NCBI RefSeq assembly: GCF_030463565.1 | Contig: NC_134654.1 | Location: 16,756,202 to 16,820,201, forward strand | From: Pelecanus crispus | Lineage: Eukaryota; Chordata; Aves; Pelecaniformes; Pelecanidae | Reading direction: 5' to 3' | DNA length: 64,000 bases | Shown: positions 36,557 through 47,995 of the stretch, one piece after another | Numbering within the stretch: position 1 is the stretch's first letter | How the letters are laid out: every line of letters begins with the position of its first letter | Program-made: the position numbers and the translations under genes | Notes under the pieces: model-generated | What the model saw: the letters and a program-made list of their open reading frames with translations, nothing else | Database searches by the model: none | What the model was told of the DNA's origin: nothing

Positions 36557-38089
36557 TGTCCACATCCACAGGAGGCAACTGGGATCCCAAATCCCACTGG
36601 TCTTATCTAGAGGTAGCTTGACTTATGACTGCTCTGTACAGTCATTCTCTGTTTTTCAGGAAAAACAGCACTAAATCCCATATAACTGATGCAAGAATGA
36701 CTCTTCCTAAAGGGTAAACAGAGCCAGTCCCAGGACCATGGTGAACTCTGAAGCTGTGAAGAAAACAGATCCAACAGTGTCCTCCAGCCACAGGAAAGAT
36801 CTCCTGTTGAAAAACTGCATCAATGACTGTGCAAAGGACAGTGGTGGCCTCTGGATATACAGCACCTGCATTATCAGAGACATCCCTGACTTGGGTTTTG
36901 TGAGGGCTGTCACTCCTGTAGGCCCTTGGCACAGGGTGGATTCTCCCCAGTATGGTCCAGTTAGCACTAGCTGTGTTGCATCAGCAGCATCCCTGAACAG
37001 GGAAAAGCAAAGCACAGTATCACAGCAGTTTGTGCTGCCTACTGCTTTGGTTCTGAACATCATGATTACAGTCCCAGGGTGATACTGTTAAGCTTGGAGT
37101 TAGTAATTTTTCTGTAGCTATTAGAGCTGAATGCTTAATCCAAAACAAAAACAACAGAGCCCCCTCTGAGCCAGACATCAAACTCTTCACTTAAAAAAGT
37201 AAATGTACCAAGAATGTAGTTGTTGGCTCAAGACATCATGCTGTGGTCAACATGTGTCCAGCAACCAAAGCATGACAGTAGGACAGACACACATGCCTTG
37301 GCTTGTGCTGTCATCAACAAAGAGCATGCAAAGCCAGAGAGCCATCAAAGGGAGAAAAAACCTGCTGTTTCACAAATGCACAGTCCACAGGGAGGAGGTG
37401 AGGGGCAAGAGAGAGGGCAGGTTTTCAGAGTGCAGGAGTTATCAGTGTAAGGGAGAGTCTCAGAGGAGAAGAGGACAGAGGACAACCTGGGGGAGCTGGT
37501 GTGTTGTGTGTGAGAGAGGGGACAGATGGGGCAGGGCAGCTCTGTGGGGGAAACTGAGGCATGCATGAAGCCTTGGAAAGACCAAAATGGAGTAGGAGAC
37601 ATGAAGACGTGGAGGGTGGAGAGGGGAGCTGTCAAAATAAGTCTGCAAGACAGTTGAGGTGGCAGGAAGAGAAAATGGGACTGGGACAAATGAGGTGACA
37701 GTACTTTGATAGGTTAACCATGTTACCTGACAGCCTTCATTGGGCTCCAAGCTCAGTAGATGTCTCCAGACCTCTCTGGTTAATTAACCCAACAAACACA
37801 GCTGATCCAACCTAGACCCACTCCCTGACATTGGGGTTGCAACGTGGAGCACTCCAGCACTTCCGAGGGTTTGACAACAGCAGCAATTAATCAGCAGATA
37901 TTTTTTTCTTTTTTTTTTTTTTTAAAGGCACGCTCTGCTGGACTTTCCTCTGGTTTTACAGGCCCAGCTTTTTGTACAGGCTAGATTTTATTTAGGTGAA
38001 ATAACTTCTGGGGTTTTGTTGTTGTTGTTGTTCAGGTTGGGGGGGGGGGGGGGGATGTTAACAACAATTTCTGCAGGAACTGTGACTAG
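36557..38089. other. Unique noncoding stretch with simple repeats
   Basis: No gene seen. Frames of about 114-121 codons overlap in both directions. A T-rich run lies at 37901-37923, a GTT-type run at 38016-38032 and a G run at 38039-38054, immediately before two CR1 tails. Confidence 0.5.
38016..38054 (+). repeat. GTT microsatellite followed by a G16 run
   Basis: Five to six GTT units are followed after 'caggtt' by 16 consecutive G. Polymorphism and assembly error are likely in such a tract. Confidence 0.88.
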
Positions 38090-38090
38090 A

Positions 38091-38206
38091 ATCATAGAAT
38101 CATAGAATCGTTTAGGTTGGAAAAGACCTTTAAGACCATCCAGCTCAACCATTAACCTAACACTACCAAGTCCACCACTAAACCAGTTAAGGGTAGAGTA
38201 GCAATT
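38091..38206 (-). mobile_element. CR1 3' end (short), first of a pair
   Basis: The plus strand shows 'atcatagaatcatagaatcg' and then the CR1 3' UTR ('ttggaaaagacctttaagac', 'caaccattaacctaacacta') ending near 'gttaagggtagagta'. Only the 3' UTR survives. Same type as the copy at 1911. Confidence 0.9.
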
Positions 38207-38258
38207 TCGTGTTTCCTGGCTTGGTGGCTGGATCATTTTTAATGAAAGTAAAAACTAG

Positions 38259-38352
38259 GAATCATTAAGGTTGGAAAGGACCTGTAAGGTCATCAGTCCA
38301 ACCACCAACCCAACACCACCATGTCCACTAAACCATGTCCCAAAGTGCCATT
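38259..38352 (-). mobile_element. CR1 3' end (short), second of a pair
   Basis: A second 3' UTR in the same orientation, starting with 'aatcattaaggttggaaagg' and ending with 'ccatgtcccaaagtgcc'. It starts anew at the 3' terminus instead of continuing the first copy, so it is a separate insertion or a partial duplication with a 52-bp spacer. Confidence 0.85.
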
Positions 38353-39355
38353 CTATGTATTTTAATTTGAAAATGCTGGTGAGGAAAAGCCAAGCAAAAT
38401 ATTTCATGGATTTTCACTTTTTCCCAAAATGTTCAATTTTGCTTTTTTCAACTGGAAAATGAGAGTACTTGCCTCTACTTTCTGGGACTGTGACGATGTG
38501 AAGAAAGTACTTCTTACAGAGAGAAAGTAACAGGCTCTCAAAAGTGCCAAAGGGCTGAGAAGTTATTTGGAACATTTATTTTTATGAGTGAAAAAGTTGT
38601 TATTTCTTCAAGTTGCTTTCCCCGATTGTCTGTTGTTTCTGTGGCTTTGTCACTGAGGGAAACATGGAGGAGGCAATGCAAAAACTAAACTTTTCAGCTT
38701 GAAAACAGAGCTAAAAAACATCCTATTCCAAAAGGAAAATGCTGGTTTTGTTTCCAGCTGTTGCCTGGAAACTTAAAAGCAAAGCATTTGACAATTTTGT
38801 CTCACTTAGAAATTTCCCCTGGGAAAACCTCCCAGTTTTCAATCAGCTCCTCTTTTTGAGCTTCCCATGCCACTAAAATCTCCACTGACAACTTGTTTCA
38901 TGGCAGAAGCCAGCTAGAGGGGTTTTCATAATCCTGATAGTGAATTGTCTCCGTCACAGACCAAATCTGCTGCTCCCTGCTCTGTCCCCTTTGACAAAGG
39001 AGAGTAATTGATTCCTGTAACATCCCACTGACTGTTTGTTTCAAACTCTTTGTACCAGAGATTGATTTTAATGAAACGTTCCACTTTCACACACATGAAA
39101 TACATCAAATTAAGTTTTTGAATGTGAAATAACAGTTATCAAATACTGCCAAACAAAGGCTGTCAGACCAGCACAGATAGAGTCTGGGGGAATAGAAAGG
39201 GGAGAGGGACCCCACTATGTCTTGCAAAAGGTTCAAATCTGGCCCAGGATCATGTTTGCCCCTAATATCACCGAATGTGCACATTATTATACCACCTATG
39301 AATTCTGCCTTCTTTTGACTTTGTAGGGATTTACTGGCAATAGGACATGGGTGAT
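38353..39355. other. Unique noncoding stretch
   Basis: AT-rich, no gene, no recognisable repeat. Largest frame is 95 codons on the minus strand, without a domain. Confidence 0.5.
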
Positions 39356-39923
39356 TGTTGTGGTTTAGCCCCAGCCAGCAACTAAGCACCATACAGCCTC
39401 TTGCTCACTCCCCCTACCCCCGATGGGATGGGGGAGAGAATTGGAAGAGTAAGAGTGAGAAACACTCCTGCATTGAGATAAGAACAGTTTAATAACTGAA
39501 ATAAAGTAAAATAGTAATGGTAATAATAACAATATAATAATGATAATAATAAAAATATACAAAGCAAGTGATGCACAATGCAATTGCTCACCACCCGCCG
39601 ACCGATACCCAGACAGTTCCTGAGCAGTGATCGCTGCTCCCCAGCCAACTCCCCACAGCTTATATACTGAGCATGACATCATATGGTATGGTATAGCCCT
39701 TTGGTCAGTTTGGATCAACTATTCTGGCTGTGCCCCCTCCCAGTTTCTTGTGCACCTGGCAGAGCATGGGAAGCTCAAAAGTCCTTGACCTACTGTAAGC
39801 ACTACTTAGCAACAGCTAAACCATCAGTGTGTTATCAACATAATTCTCATCCTAAATCCAAACCACAGCGCTACACCAGCTACTAGGAAGAAAATTAACT
39901 CTATCCCAGTCAAAACCAGGACA
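39356..39923 (-). mobile_element. Solo LTR of avian ERV, copy 3
   Basis: A complete 568-bp LTR on the minus strand. Plus-strand ends are TGTTGTGG (39356) and CCAGGACA (39923), and a perfect 5-bp target duplication GTGAT flanks it (39351-39355 and 39924-39928). Same parts as copy 2 in reverse: ATT microsatellite (39510-39557), near-palindrome (39622-39639, one change), TATA core (39660-39666) and CRE-like TGACATCA (39674-39681). The perfect duplication proves a clean solo-LTR state after recombination between two LTRs of one provirus. The 5-bp length suits ERVL-type integrases, although some other groups also produce 5 bp. Confidence 0.97.
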
Positions 39924-40029
39924 GTGATAAATTATTCCACTTTTTCCCAGGTAGCCCTGTCTCTAGGTGCCAAGTCCTCGTTTCCCCATAGGTTTTATGA
40001 AATCTGGGTTTGGTTCCTCATCCATCCCA

Positions 40030-40650
40030 TTTTTCACAAACATCCCTGTTTTATACAACCTGGAAAAACAGTTGAATACTGACATGAAATTTGCTGATGG
40101 TATTGGGTTTTTAGGAGATACCAGTTTGTTTAAGGTAATGAACAAGGGCTGAATAGGGAGAATTACAGATAGGTTTGATAATTAGTCAGTGAAAATGGTT
40201 GCTGAAATTTTGTGTAAATAATTATAGTCATCTGCTTGAGGAGAAATGATCCTAACTTCACACGTAAAATGGTGAGCTCTGAGCTGGCCACTGTGGCATG
40301 GGAGAGAGCTCCTGTTATTTATGCCAAAGCATACAATCCTGTAAGTCAGAAAGATTATAGCAGAACTGCAAGAAGTTCAAAGAGCAACAGAGAAGATGAA
40401 AGATGCAGAAAGGCTTCCATACCCATAACATTTGAGTAGCCTGGGACTTATCAGGCTGTAAAAGGGTCAACTGCAGTAGATGGCTCTAAAAGCCAGAGCT
40501 ACTAGCTGGAGGAGATGGACAAGAATTGACTTCTGTGTCTACAGTATGGGAGCTAGGGGTCACTAAATGAAGCTAGTAAGAGACACCTTCAGAAAAAACT
40601 TAAGGTGGAGGTTCTTTATGCAGTGGAAAGCAAAGCTCAGGACCTTGTAG
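40030..40650 (+). mobile_element. Archaic CR1/L3-type LINE fragment
   Basis: A highly diverged ORF2 relic on the plus strand. At 40060-40105 the reverse transcriptase catalytic region is readable as NLEKQLNTDMKFADG, where the last aspartate of the usual FADD box is now glycine (FADG at 40090-40101). Downstream, 'aatgatcctaacttcacacg' and 'aaaatggtgagctctgagct' match the following ORF2 segment; 'aggcttccatacccataaca' and 'gcctgggacttatcaggctg' match the [11 protein letters not shown] region; and 'gctaggggtcactaaatgaa' with 'ggttctttatgcagtg' match the C-terminal end. The order is collinear with a deletion in the middle. This type of CR1 is abundant in turtles and crocodilians and only survives as old relics in birds. 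Confidence 0.8.
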
Positions 40651-42230
40651 AAAAACAATGACAGCTAACAAAAAAAAGCACAAAATAATTTCTGTCTGTT
40701 GAGAAGTAATGAAGCACAGAATTGTTCTGCAGCCACTGCAGTGTAGCGTTACCCTTCACTTGTGGAGCAAAAGTGAATATAAGCACTCATATCACAGCAT
40801 CTACCCAGGAGAAGGCTCTAGTCATGCTGAATTTTAGCTTTCATCATTCCGCTGTTTATTTTCAAAGACACCTGTCAGTGGATTGTACTGTTAAGCTGAT
40901 GAAAAAAGAGGTTTGATCTGGAGTTTTTTTCATTCATACTAAAACTGATGCACATGACTAGAATAATGATTTTCCTTCCTCAGAAGAACCCAGAACTGAA
41001 TCAAAAGTCCTGTTTTTCCTTGGCAAATAAATAACTTGGGCCCATCTCCAATTATCTGAGTTCTTGTGCAAAACTTCACTTCTATCCATGAAGTCCAAAC
41101 ATCACTGGAGCTTTCTGATCCTGATCTGCCATGGGAAGTGTTAGGAAACACTTTGGGCTTCCTTATCATGTTGCCAAAGAAAGTCAATATTGCAGGTTAA
41201 TGCACATCCTCCTGCAGAGATCTCATCACACAACATTTGGCTCAGTTGTTCAGATTGGATCAACAATGTCTGTGATGAGATCAAAGTGATTGATACAGAA
41301 GATATTCAAGGCGTTGGATATATCTCTCACCTAACACACAAAATGGGGAAAGCTGTCACTGATGGGGGCCGACATGTGGAACACAAAACTGTCCAAGTCT
41401 CCATCGTTCTTCAGATACAACATCCACATGAAGAATTTGCTGGGAACATCTGTGGTGGATATCATGACCATTACTGCCTGTTGCTGTTTTGTAGTAGTGA
41501 ACAAGTTCTGAAGTTTTGCAGCAGTCTGAATTCATTTCCTGTTCTTAAGAAAAATTTCTGCAAGCTAATCTTAAAGAGGCAAGTTTAAGGACTGGTTTCT
41601 AAGATTGTGGTTCCTGCACACTCAGTTGACATTCATCAGTTCAGCTGTTAGAGGTCTGTCTGGAGCAAGACAAAGAGGAAAGAAGTCTGCCTTGGGTTTG
41701 AAGAAAGGCCCATCCAACATTGCATCCTGTGTCTAGAAGGAATCAGAGTGCATACTTAAAGTATGAGACAAGTCTTTCTCTGTGTCCTCCTCTTTGCTTT
41801 CAGTCTGTAACTTAGGGAGTTTCTGAATGAGAAATCATAAATTACTATTTAACAGGTCTTCTAGGTTTTTAATCACTTTATATATTCATGCACCATTTCA
41901 GTATTCACAATATCTTGTATTAAAGTTCCACAGTTTGATTATAAGCTGAATGGAAAATACGCCTTTTTTTTTTTTTTTTTTTTCCTAACTTGCTGACATG
42001 TGTTACAAGTTATTCCTTCTTGGTTTTTGGGTTGTAAGAAACAGACTAATTATGCCCTATTCATCTGTTTTGTGCCACTTACAGTCTTGAGGACTGTTAT
42101 TGTATCTCCCAGGACATTGCTTTTCCTGATGGAAGAGTTCCCTTCAGTTTCATCTTTCCCCTATGGAAAACATAGTATACTTTTGAACATCCTTCTTGCT
42201 GTTCACTGTATTTTCATAGTTCTATGCCTG
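40651..42230. other. Unique AT-rich stretch, one unexplained frame
   Basis: No gene recognised. A plus-strand frame at 41190-41588 (132 codons) is the only one with a mildly protein-like composition, but it matches nothing I know and lacks splice or promoter context. A T20 run lies at 41964-41983. Confidence 0.45.
41964..41983 (+). repeat. Poly(T) tract
   Basis: Twenty consecutive T. It lies about 250 bp before the recognisable start of the minus-strand archaic CR1, but CR1 does not end in poly(A), so a link is unlikely. Confidence 0.88.
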
Positions 42231-42234
42231 CTTC

Positions 42235-42805
42235 TACTTGATCTTGTTAAAAGTTTTTGGATAATCCATGTACACTGCATCGATCAATTCACCCTTCTAC
42301 ACATGCTCCTTTTCTCCTTTAAAGAGCACTAATGGGTCTGCAAGGCATCACTTCCCCTGATAAATGCTATGCAGATGCCTTTACTTCCAAACCCCAATGG
42401 GTTTGGTTTATGAGCTTGCCACTTCCAAACCCCAATGAGGATTTGAAACTATTAATTTCATTAATTCCAGACAGTTCCTTCAACTCATATCACATAAAGA
42501 AAATTTCCACTGCTAGAATTTCCCTAAGTTCCTCCACAGCAAACTTCAATATGAAGAATTCATTTAGCTTTTCTGCTCTAACCTTATCTTCCTTGAGCCA
42601 TTCCTTTCATGCCTCACTCATTTATTGGCCTTGTAGACTCTCTGGCAGTGTTCCTGCTGATGATGTGTTTCAAATGGATTTATTAGTATTTTTTATTCTG
42701 TTAGCAAGTTGTTCCTCAAAATATTTCTGGGCCTGCCTTATTATGATTTTACATTTATCTTGCCAGAACTTATGCTCTTTCTTATTTTCCCCATTGAGAC
42801 ATAAC
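42235..42805 (-). mobile_element. Archaic CR1/L3-type LINE fragment
   Basis: The minus strand carries an old ORF2 segment from the endonuclease-RT linker into the RT. On the plus strand the matches run in the expected reverse order: 'aaagtttttggataatccat' and 'gtacactgcatcgatcaatt' (RT motif A region, originally D-F-x-K-A-F-D), 'gtctgcaaggcatcacttcc', then 'aagaattcatttagcttttc' (linker), and 'ttgttcctcaaaatatttct' plus 'ttttacatttatcttgccag' (upstream linker). Interrupted by stops in all frames on the element's strand. The plus-strand 196-codon frame across it is antisense and spurious. Confidence 0.82.
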
Positions 42806-45800
42806 ACACAATTTAGGACTTGCAGCAAGGTGATGCTTTGTGACATATGTTACAGTGGGGAAAAAAGCACAACTGTTCTTGAACAGAAATGTTGTCATGG
42901 TATCCCTCAAAACCTGGATTAGAGGTGATACTTGCCAAACTTGCCATCACCTCAGAAAGACTAGTTATTATCATGTCAGTGTTGTGATGTAGGTAAGTAG
43001 TCAAAGCACTTGTCAAAGTATGCAGCCCTCTATGAAAGGCAAGGCTGGAATTCACTCAGCCGTGCTGCAGATCTTGACATACAAACCAATAGCTGTTGAT
43101 TGCCTTTATAGGTCAAATGAGTCACATCCTAGAAATGCCCGTCTCTTGTGTGACTCCAAAGGGAGTTGAAGGCAATGGGCTCAGAGATATCTGCACCAGA
43201 GACATCTACACCATGGGAGATGCCCCCATCCCCCATTCTGAAGATGGCTCCATATTCCATGTTCAGTAGCTCTAGGCACCTCAAAGAGTGCTTCAGGCTA
43301 AATCATTAACAGAAATCCTTGGGAGGACAGGAGGAGGGTTTTAACTCCAATAGAAACTTTAAGGGAGTGTGTGTATGAAGATGATATGTGTTCCCAAGCC
43401 TCTGTCTTTTTTGTGGAGGAAATTTTAGGTTTAAGAGTTCTTGCATGAAAGCCTGATCCCCCAGGGTAGTATTGGTCAAATGTTCTGACAGCTTGAATGC
43501 TCCCTGACAGAGGAAGAGACTTCTCAGGACTTTGTTAACATAATGTAACTGGGTTACCCGTATTTGGACTTTCTACTTACAAATTATTTCTACCCTAACT
43601 TTTTGCCATGAGTTCGGGGTGATTTCAAGGTAACTAAAAAGCAGAAGGAACACGCTGGTCACCAGCTGATATGACCCCAGCTTTGGAGACCTTTCCTTGG
43701 GCTCCACAACCAGGCTGTTCTCTGGAGATTCAGCCCAAGCTGTCTCAGCTCCTTTGCTGCCTTGATGGTGCTCTTATGTCCTCTCAGCTCTGCTCACTGA
43801 CTCGAGCTAATGTCTATTAGCCTGATCTTCAAAGAGAAATGGCTCACCTGCAGGACTTAAGCTGAAGAGACTGTAACCAGACAGGTCTGTAGCTTTTCTA
43901 CACCATGCCAAGCCTTACCATAGGTACAGGAAAGTGTCCTTCACCACAGGAAGAACAGACATGGAGGTCTTGTATGCTCCCTCTCTACCAGGGTCAGCAG
44001 CACCCTCCCTCCCCACTCCTGTATAACTGTTGTAACAGGAAAGCCACCCACCTAGTTCTCCATCCCAGGGGCTCAGGAGACCCTCATCCTCACCAATAGA
44101 GCATATGACTTAACCTTGCTCTCCTAAGGCTGCAGGGACTGTTGGAGCTGCTTGACCCTGTGGTAATGTAGGATGCTGGAGAGTCAGGAAGATCAGGGCA
44201 TTGCAGTCAGTCATGGGTAAAGGCCACAGATTATGCTGGCTTTGCTGGTACCTGGGCTACTACTTGCTTCACAGCTTAGGCTGTGGTCAGTCCTGCGGTA
44301 AGCCTGGCTTGGTCTAAGTCATTCACCTTATCCTGGTGCCCCCGAACTCTGCAGCTGACTGGCAGCATCTCATTCACTCTTGTGAGCCACAGCTGCTGCC
44401 ACAGGGGCACGAACACAGGGAAAGGACCTTCTACCCTATACTGAACTTCTCCCTGTGTCATGAACTGCTTCAGATGGTGGAGTTCATGCTCCATCAGAGC
44501 AGCTTTCCTTCCCTGACAGAGGATCTTACATTTCTGTTTGCAGGAAGATAAACAAACAAAACTGAATACTTCCCAGCTAAAACCTTTTCAGAAAGAAATT
44601 TAAATTTCTGAAACTGTGTTGATGAGAAGTCAGGTCTGGGAACCAGCTGCTGTGGGTGCTGTCAGTGCCTTCAGGCAGCAGCAAAGTCTTACTGCACTGG
44701 CAGATGCATTTAGAAACATCTCATCTCTATTTTACATGATACTACAGTTTGGCTGGGAGTTGTATCCTCTGTAAATGAAAAAGCCATGAGAAAAATAGTT
44801 GCTTACCTGGGAACTGGGAGTTTGTCCAGGATATTAACACAACCCTCCCCAGGAAATGGCTTCATCTCGTTTCACTAAGGGAAGATAAGGACAGGGAAGG
44901 GTTGATTCATAGAGGAAGAGTACCAAGGTACTGTTAGCCAGTACCTCAGCAACAGTTCTCATTGTGGTGGCTTTGGACTTTTCTGGAGTTATACAATTCC
45001 ATTTTATAAGGGTCTATAACAGTTTCCATTACAGAAGACAAAACTGACGGATCCTGGAACAAAGGAGATGTGAACTGTCATGAGTCCAAGCACTGGTGCA
45101 TGTTTGTCTGAGGAACCTTGTAGGATTATTCACCTCTGAGCATTTTCACCCTAGCTGGAAAGCATGCATCAGCCAGACCCACTGGTGCACAAGAAAGGCA
45201 ATGATACTCAGATGACTGGTCACAACCTGCAAAGAAAGTCCATGTTAGGAATTTTGGAGTGTGCTGCCTGCTCAGGCAGCAGGGCAAGTCCTCACCAGCA
45301 GTTTCCTGGAGCCCAGCATTATCTGCAAGTGCCAGTGTGTAACAAGAATGGGGCTGCCCCACAAGGGCAACAATCTGGGAGCCAGGAGTGGCAGCAAGGC
45401 AGGTAGAAACAGTGTTGTGAATGGAGGAAGAGTTCAGCAGCACCCAAGCAAGGTGAGCAGAGGCAGAGCAGGTCCCACAGCACCATCAGGTTCAGTCAAC
45501 TGTCCAGTAATCATCAGACAGGTTCAGAGTGACAAGGACCACTCTGGGGTCAGTCCAAGAAGCCCCATCAGCAAGATGGGACAATATAAGAACAGGACCA
45601 GGCACAAAAGTACCCAGAGCATAGCTCAGGCTAAGCGTCAGTGGCTCTTCTGGGTCAATGGACATATGAGGAAGAGTTCCCACATGAGAGTGGTCAGGAC
45701 AATTACTGTTTGTTGGTGCATTGAAGGCCCTGGCAGTAGAGGTAGGTCTTCTCTTCCTACCTCGGTTGGGAAATCACAGAGGTTTGTGATTAAATAACCA

Positions 45801-47691
45801 CTCTAGAAGGGCTAGTGGGAAGCATTTAATGGGGCTGTCCTGTTCCCCAGACCATGAACAGCTGCTGCCTAAAGTTTCTCCAGCACAGCTCCAGCCCTGA
45901 GGGAGGGGAAGAATCCCAGGAGTCCTTTGTGGGCTTTGAATCATCCTGACAAACCAGAATCACCTTGGGCCCATCTGTTGATGATGCCAGGAGGGCCCCA
46001 GGAGGGCCTTCATTAAAACCTAAGAATCCCACCCCCCCACACCCCGCTTGTGCATGCATCTCAAAGCTGTTCCCCAGCCTCCTTCACACTTCCAAATCTT
46101 GTTTTCCATGGCTGCTCAGAACTGAGATGAAGGAAATTTCAAGGGCTTTAAACAACCATTTGCAGTTAATTTGGTGAAGCCTCTCCAGGCAATTAGTGCT
46201 GGAGGCACCCCCAGCACCCCGGGATGTCCATGCTCCCAGCATCAGACCTGGGCTCTGTCTGGCACACTTGCTGCTCGGTGTGGGAAGGGATTTGTTGTAC
46301 ACAATTAAGTAGCCAAGACACTTAATTTAAAATGAAGTGAAAATAAATGGGTGACTGTAATTAGTTATTACAGTTTATTAGCAGCTCATATCCTTTGGCA
46401 GATACTGTCTTTTTTCAGTATTTAACAGGATTAATAACTTCTTAAGCAGGCATGTGACAGCAATGAGCAGTTAAAGTTTACAAATGGGACACAAGTGCTC
46501 TCTTGACTCTTCCTTTTTTTTCCTTTTTTTTTTTTTAAGAGGGACATTTTTTCATGTCTCTTCTATACTACTTGCTGACTTATTGGCACAGTAAATAGAT
46601 AAGCTATTGCAACAGGAAAACGGATAGTGGCTGCTCTTTTAATTCACCCTAACTAGTTGTGATTTGCAAGTCACACAGCATCAGCCATGAAACCCACCCA
46701 GGGCATGCTGACTCCCCTGGAAATCCAGAAGTCTCTTAACCAAAATGTTTCAGTCTGCCACATCCTGGTGCAAGCTGCTAGCCTCTGCTTCTCTCCCCTT
46801 GTTCCACAGTGATGTGTCAGGAGGATTTTAAACTTGACTGCCCGGCAGGGTGAGGGTCAGTAAGTGGTGCTGAGTTTCCATGAGGAGCAGTCTCTCCTTC
46901 TGACCACCTTCCACTGTCTTCCTTCATGCTCTCCTTCTTCTCACATGTCCCTTTTTAGGATGCCAGATTTTGCTCAGGACCTGTTCCAAGTGCTTCCCCC
47001 TGGGGAGAGCCATTCCAACCAAAGTCCTTATCTCCTCCCATCAACACTCCCAGCAATTTCTCCACTGTGGAAATGAAAGGTTCAGGACTCTGCTGCCTTC
47101 AGCCTGCTCAGCCAGCAGAGTCATGGGATAAGCTGGTCTCTGTGGTTCCCCAGCCCTTTTATCCATACCCATTCAAAGAGGTTTTAATTTCCCCTCCTGA
47201 GACATAGCTCAGCAGTTCAAAGAGTGAGTCACTTTATTCTAGCCCTGAACAAGCAGCTCTGTCAGATAAGAACAATCTCACCATTGAATGTCCCTGGACC
47301 CTCCTTGCGAGATAGCCTGGGTACTGCCATGACCACCAAAAATCTGGCTGGGTTGTGTGGGTCAATAGCGATGCTCAGGGACAGGGTGCTTCACAGCAGT
47401 GGCATCTCTGCCCTTCTCCAAGCAGAAGCAGTCTGAGAATGAGCATGCTGCTGTAGTCAATGGAGGACACAAATTATTCATTGCTTCAAGAGTAGCTTAG
47501 GCAGCCAGGCATGGGGAACCCCCCGGAGGTGGACCAAGCCTCAGCTCAGCCACCCTGGAGGACCTTGTTAGAGACACCCCATGAGGCACAGCACATTGCT
47601 GTAGTCCCAGTGTCATGCAGCTCATCTGGCAGTTGATGTTAATTGCAGCTCCCACAGTGGGTTCTTTCTGCCTTATCTACCCAACCACCAC
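42806..47691. other. Unique noncoding stretch
   Basis: About 4.9 kb with no supported gene. Frames up to 178 codons (45261-45797, plus) overlap a 105-codon reverse frame and show no domain. The AT-rich block 46290-46500 is a candidate conserved noncoding element (see findings). A T-rich run lies at 46512-46539. Confidence 0.5.
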
Positions 47692-47934
47692 TGCCCTGGT
47701 TTCGGCTGGGATAGAGTTAATTTTCTTCCTAGCAGCAGGCATAGTGCTGTGTTTTGGATTTAGTAGGAGAAGAATGTTGATAACATGCTGATGTTTTTAG
47801 TTGTTGCTGAGTACTGCTTATGCTAGTCAAGGACTTTTTCAGCTTCCCATGCTCTGCCAGGCGCACAAGAAACTGGGAGGGGGCACAGCCAGAATAGTTG
47901 ATCCAAACTGACCAAAGGGCTATTCCATACCATA

Positions 47935-47956
47935 TGACGTCATGCTCAGTATATAA
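47935..47956 (+). promoter_or_regulatory. LTR copy 4 core promoter: intact CRE and TATA box
   Basis: TGACGTCA (47935-47942) is the perfect CREB/ATF consensus, 15 bp upstream of TATATAA (47950-47956). The three other copies have TGACATCA on the plus strand at the same place, which is the expected product of CpG deamination. A start site would be expected at about 47980, inside the palindrome. Function is inferred. Confidence 0.65.
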
Positions 47957-47977
47957 ACTGGGGGGGGGGTGGCCAGG

Positions 47978-47995
47978 GAGCAGCGATCGCTGCTC
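47978..47995. other. 18-bp perfect palindrome GAGCAGCGATCGCTGCTC in LTR
   Basis: Perfect inverted repeat placed about 28 bp after the start of the TATA box, so at the expected transcription start of the LTR. It is also perfect in copy 1 (5967-5984), has one change in copy 3 (39622-39639) and two in copy 2 (32909-32926); all changes are C-to-T or G-to-A. Could be a protein-binding dyad or an RNA hairpin at the 5' end of the retroviral transcript. Confidence 0.9.

Noticed and set aside
41964..41983. Poly(T) as the tail of a minus-strand processed pseudogene
   Set aside because: No recognisable cDNA-like sequence follows, and the next element is a CR1, which does not use a poly(A) tail.
42332..42922. 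196-codon plus-strand frame
   Set aside because: It is antisense to the archaic CR1 relic and therefore a shadow of that element.
45261..45797. 178-codon plus-strand frame
   Set aside because: Overlaps a reverse frame, has basic low-information composition, and shows no domain or promoter context.
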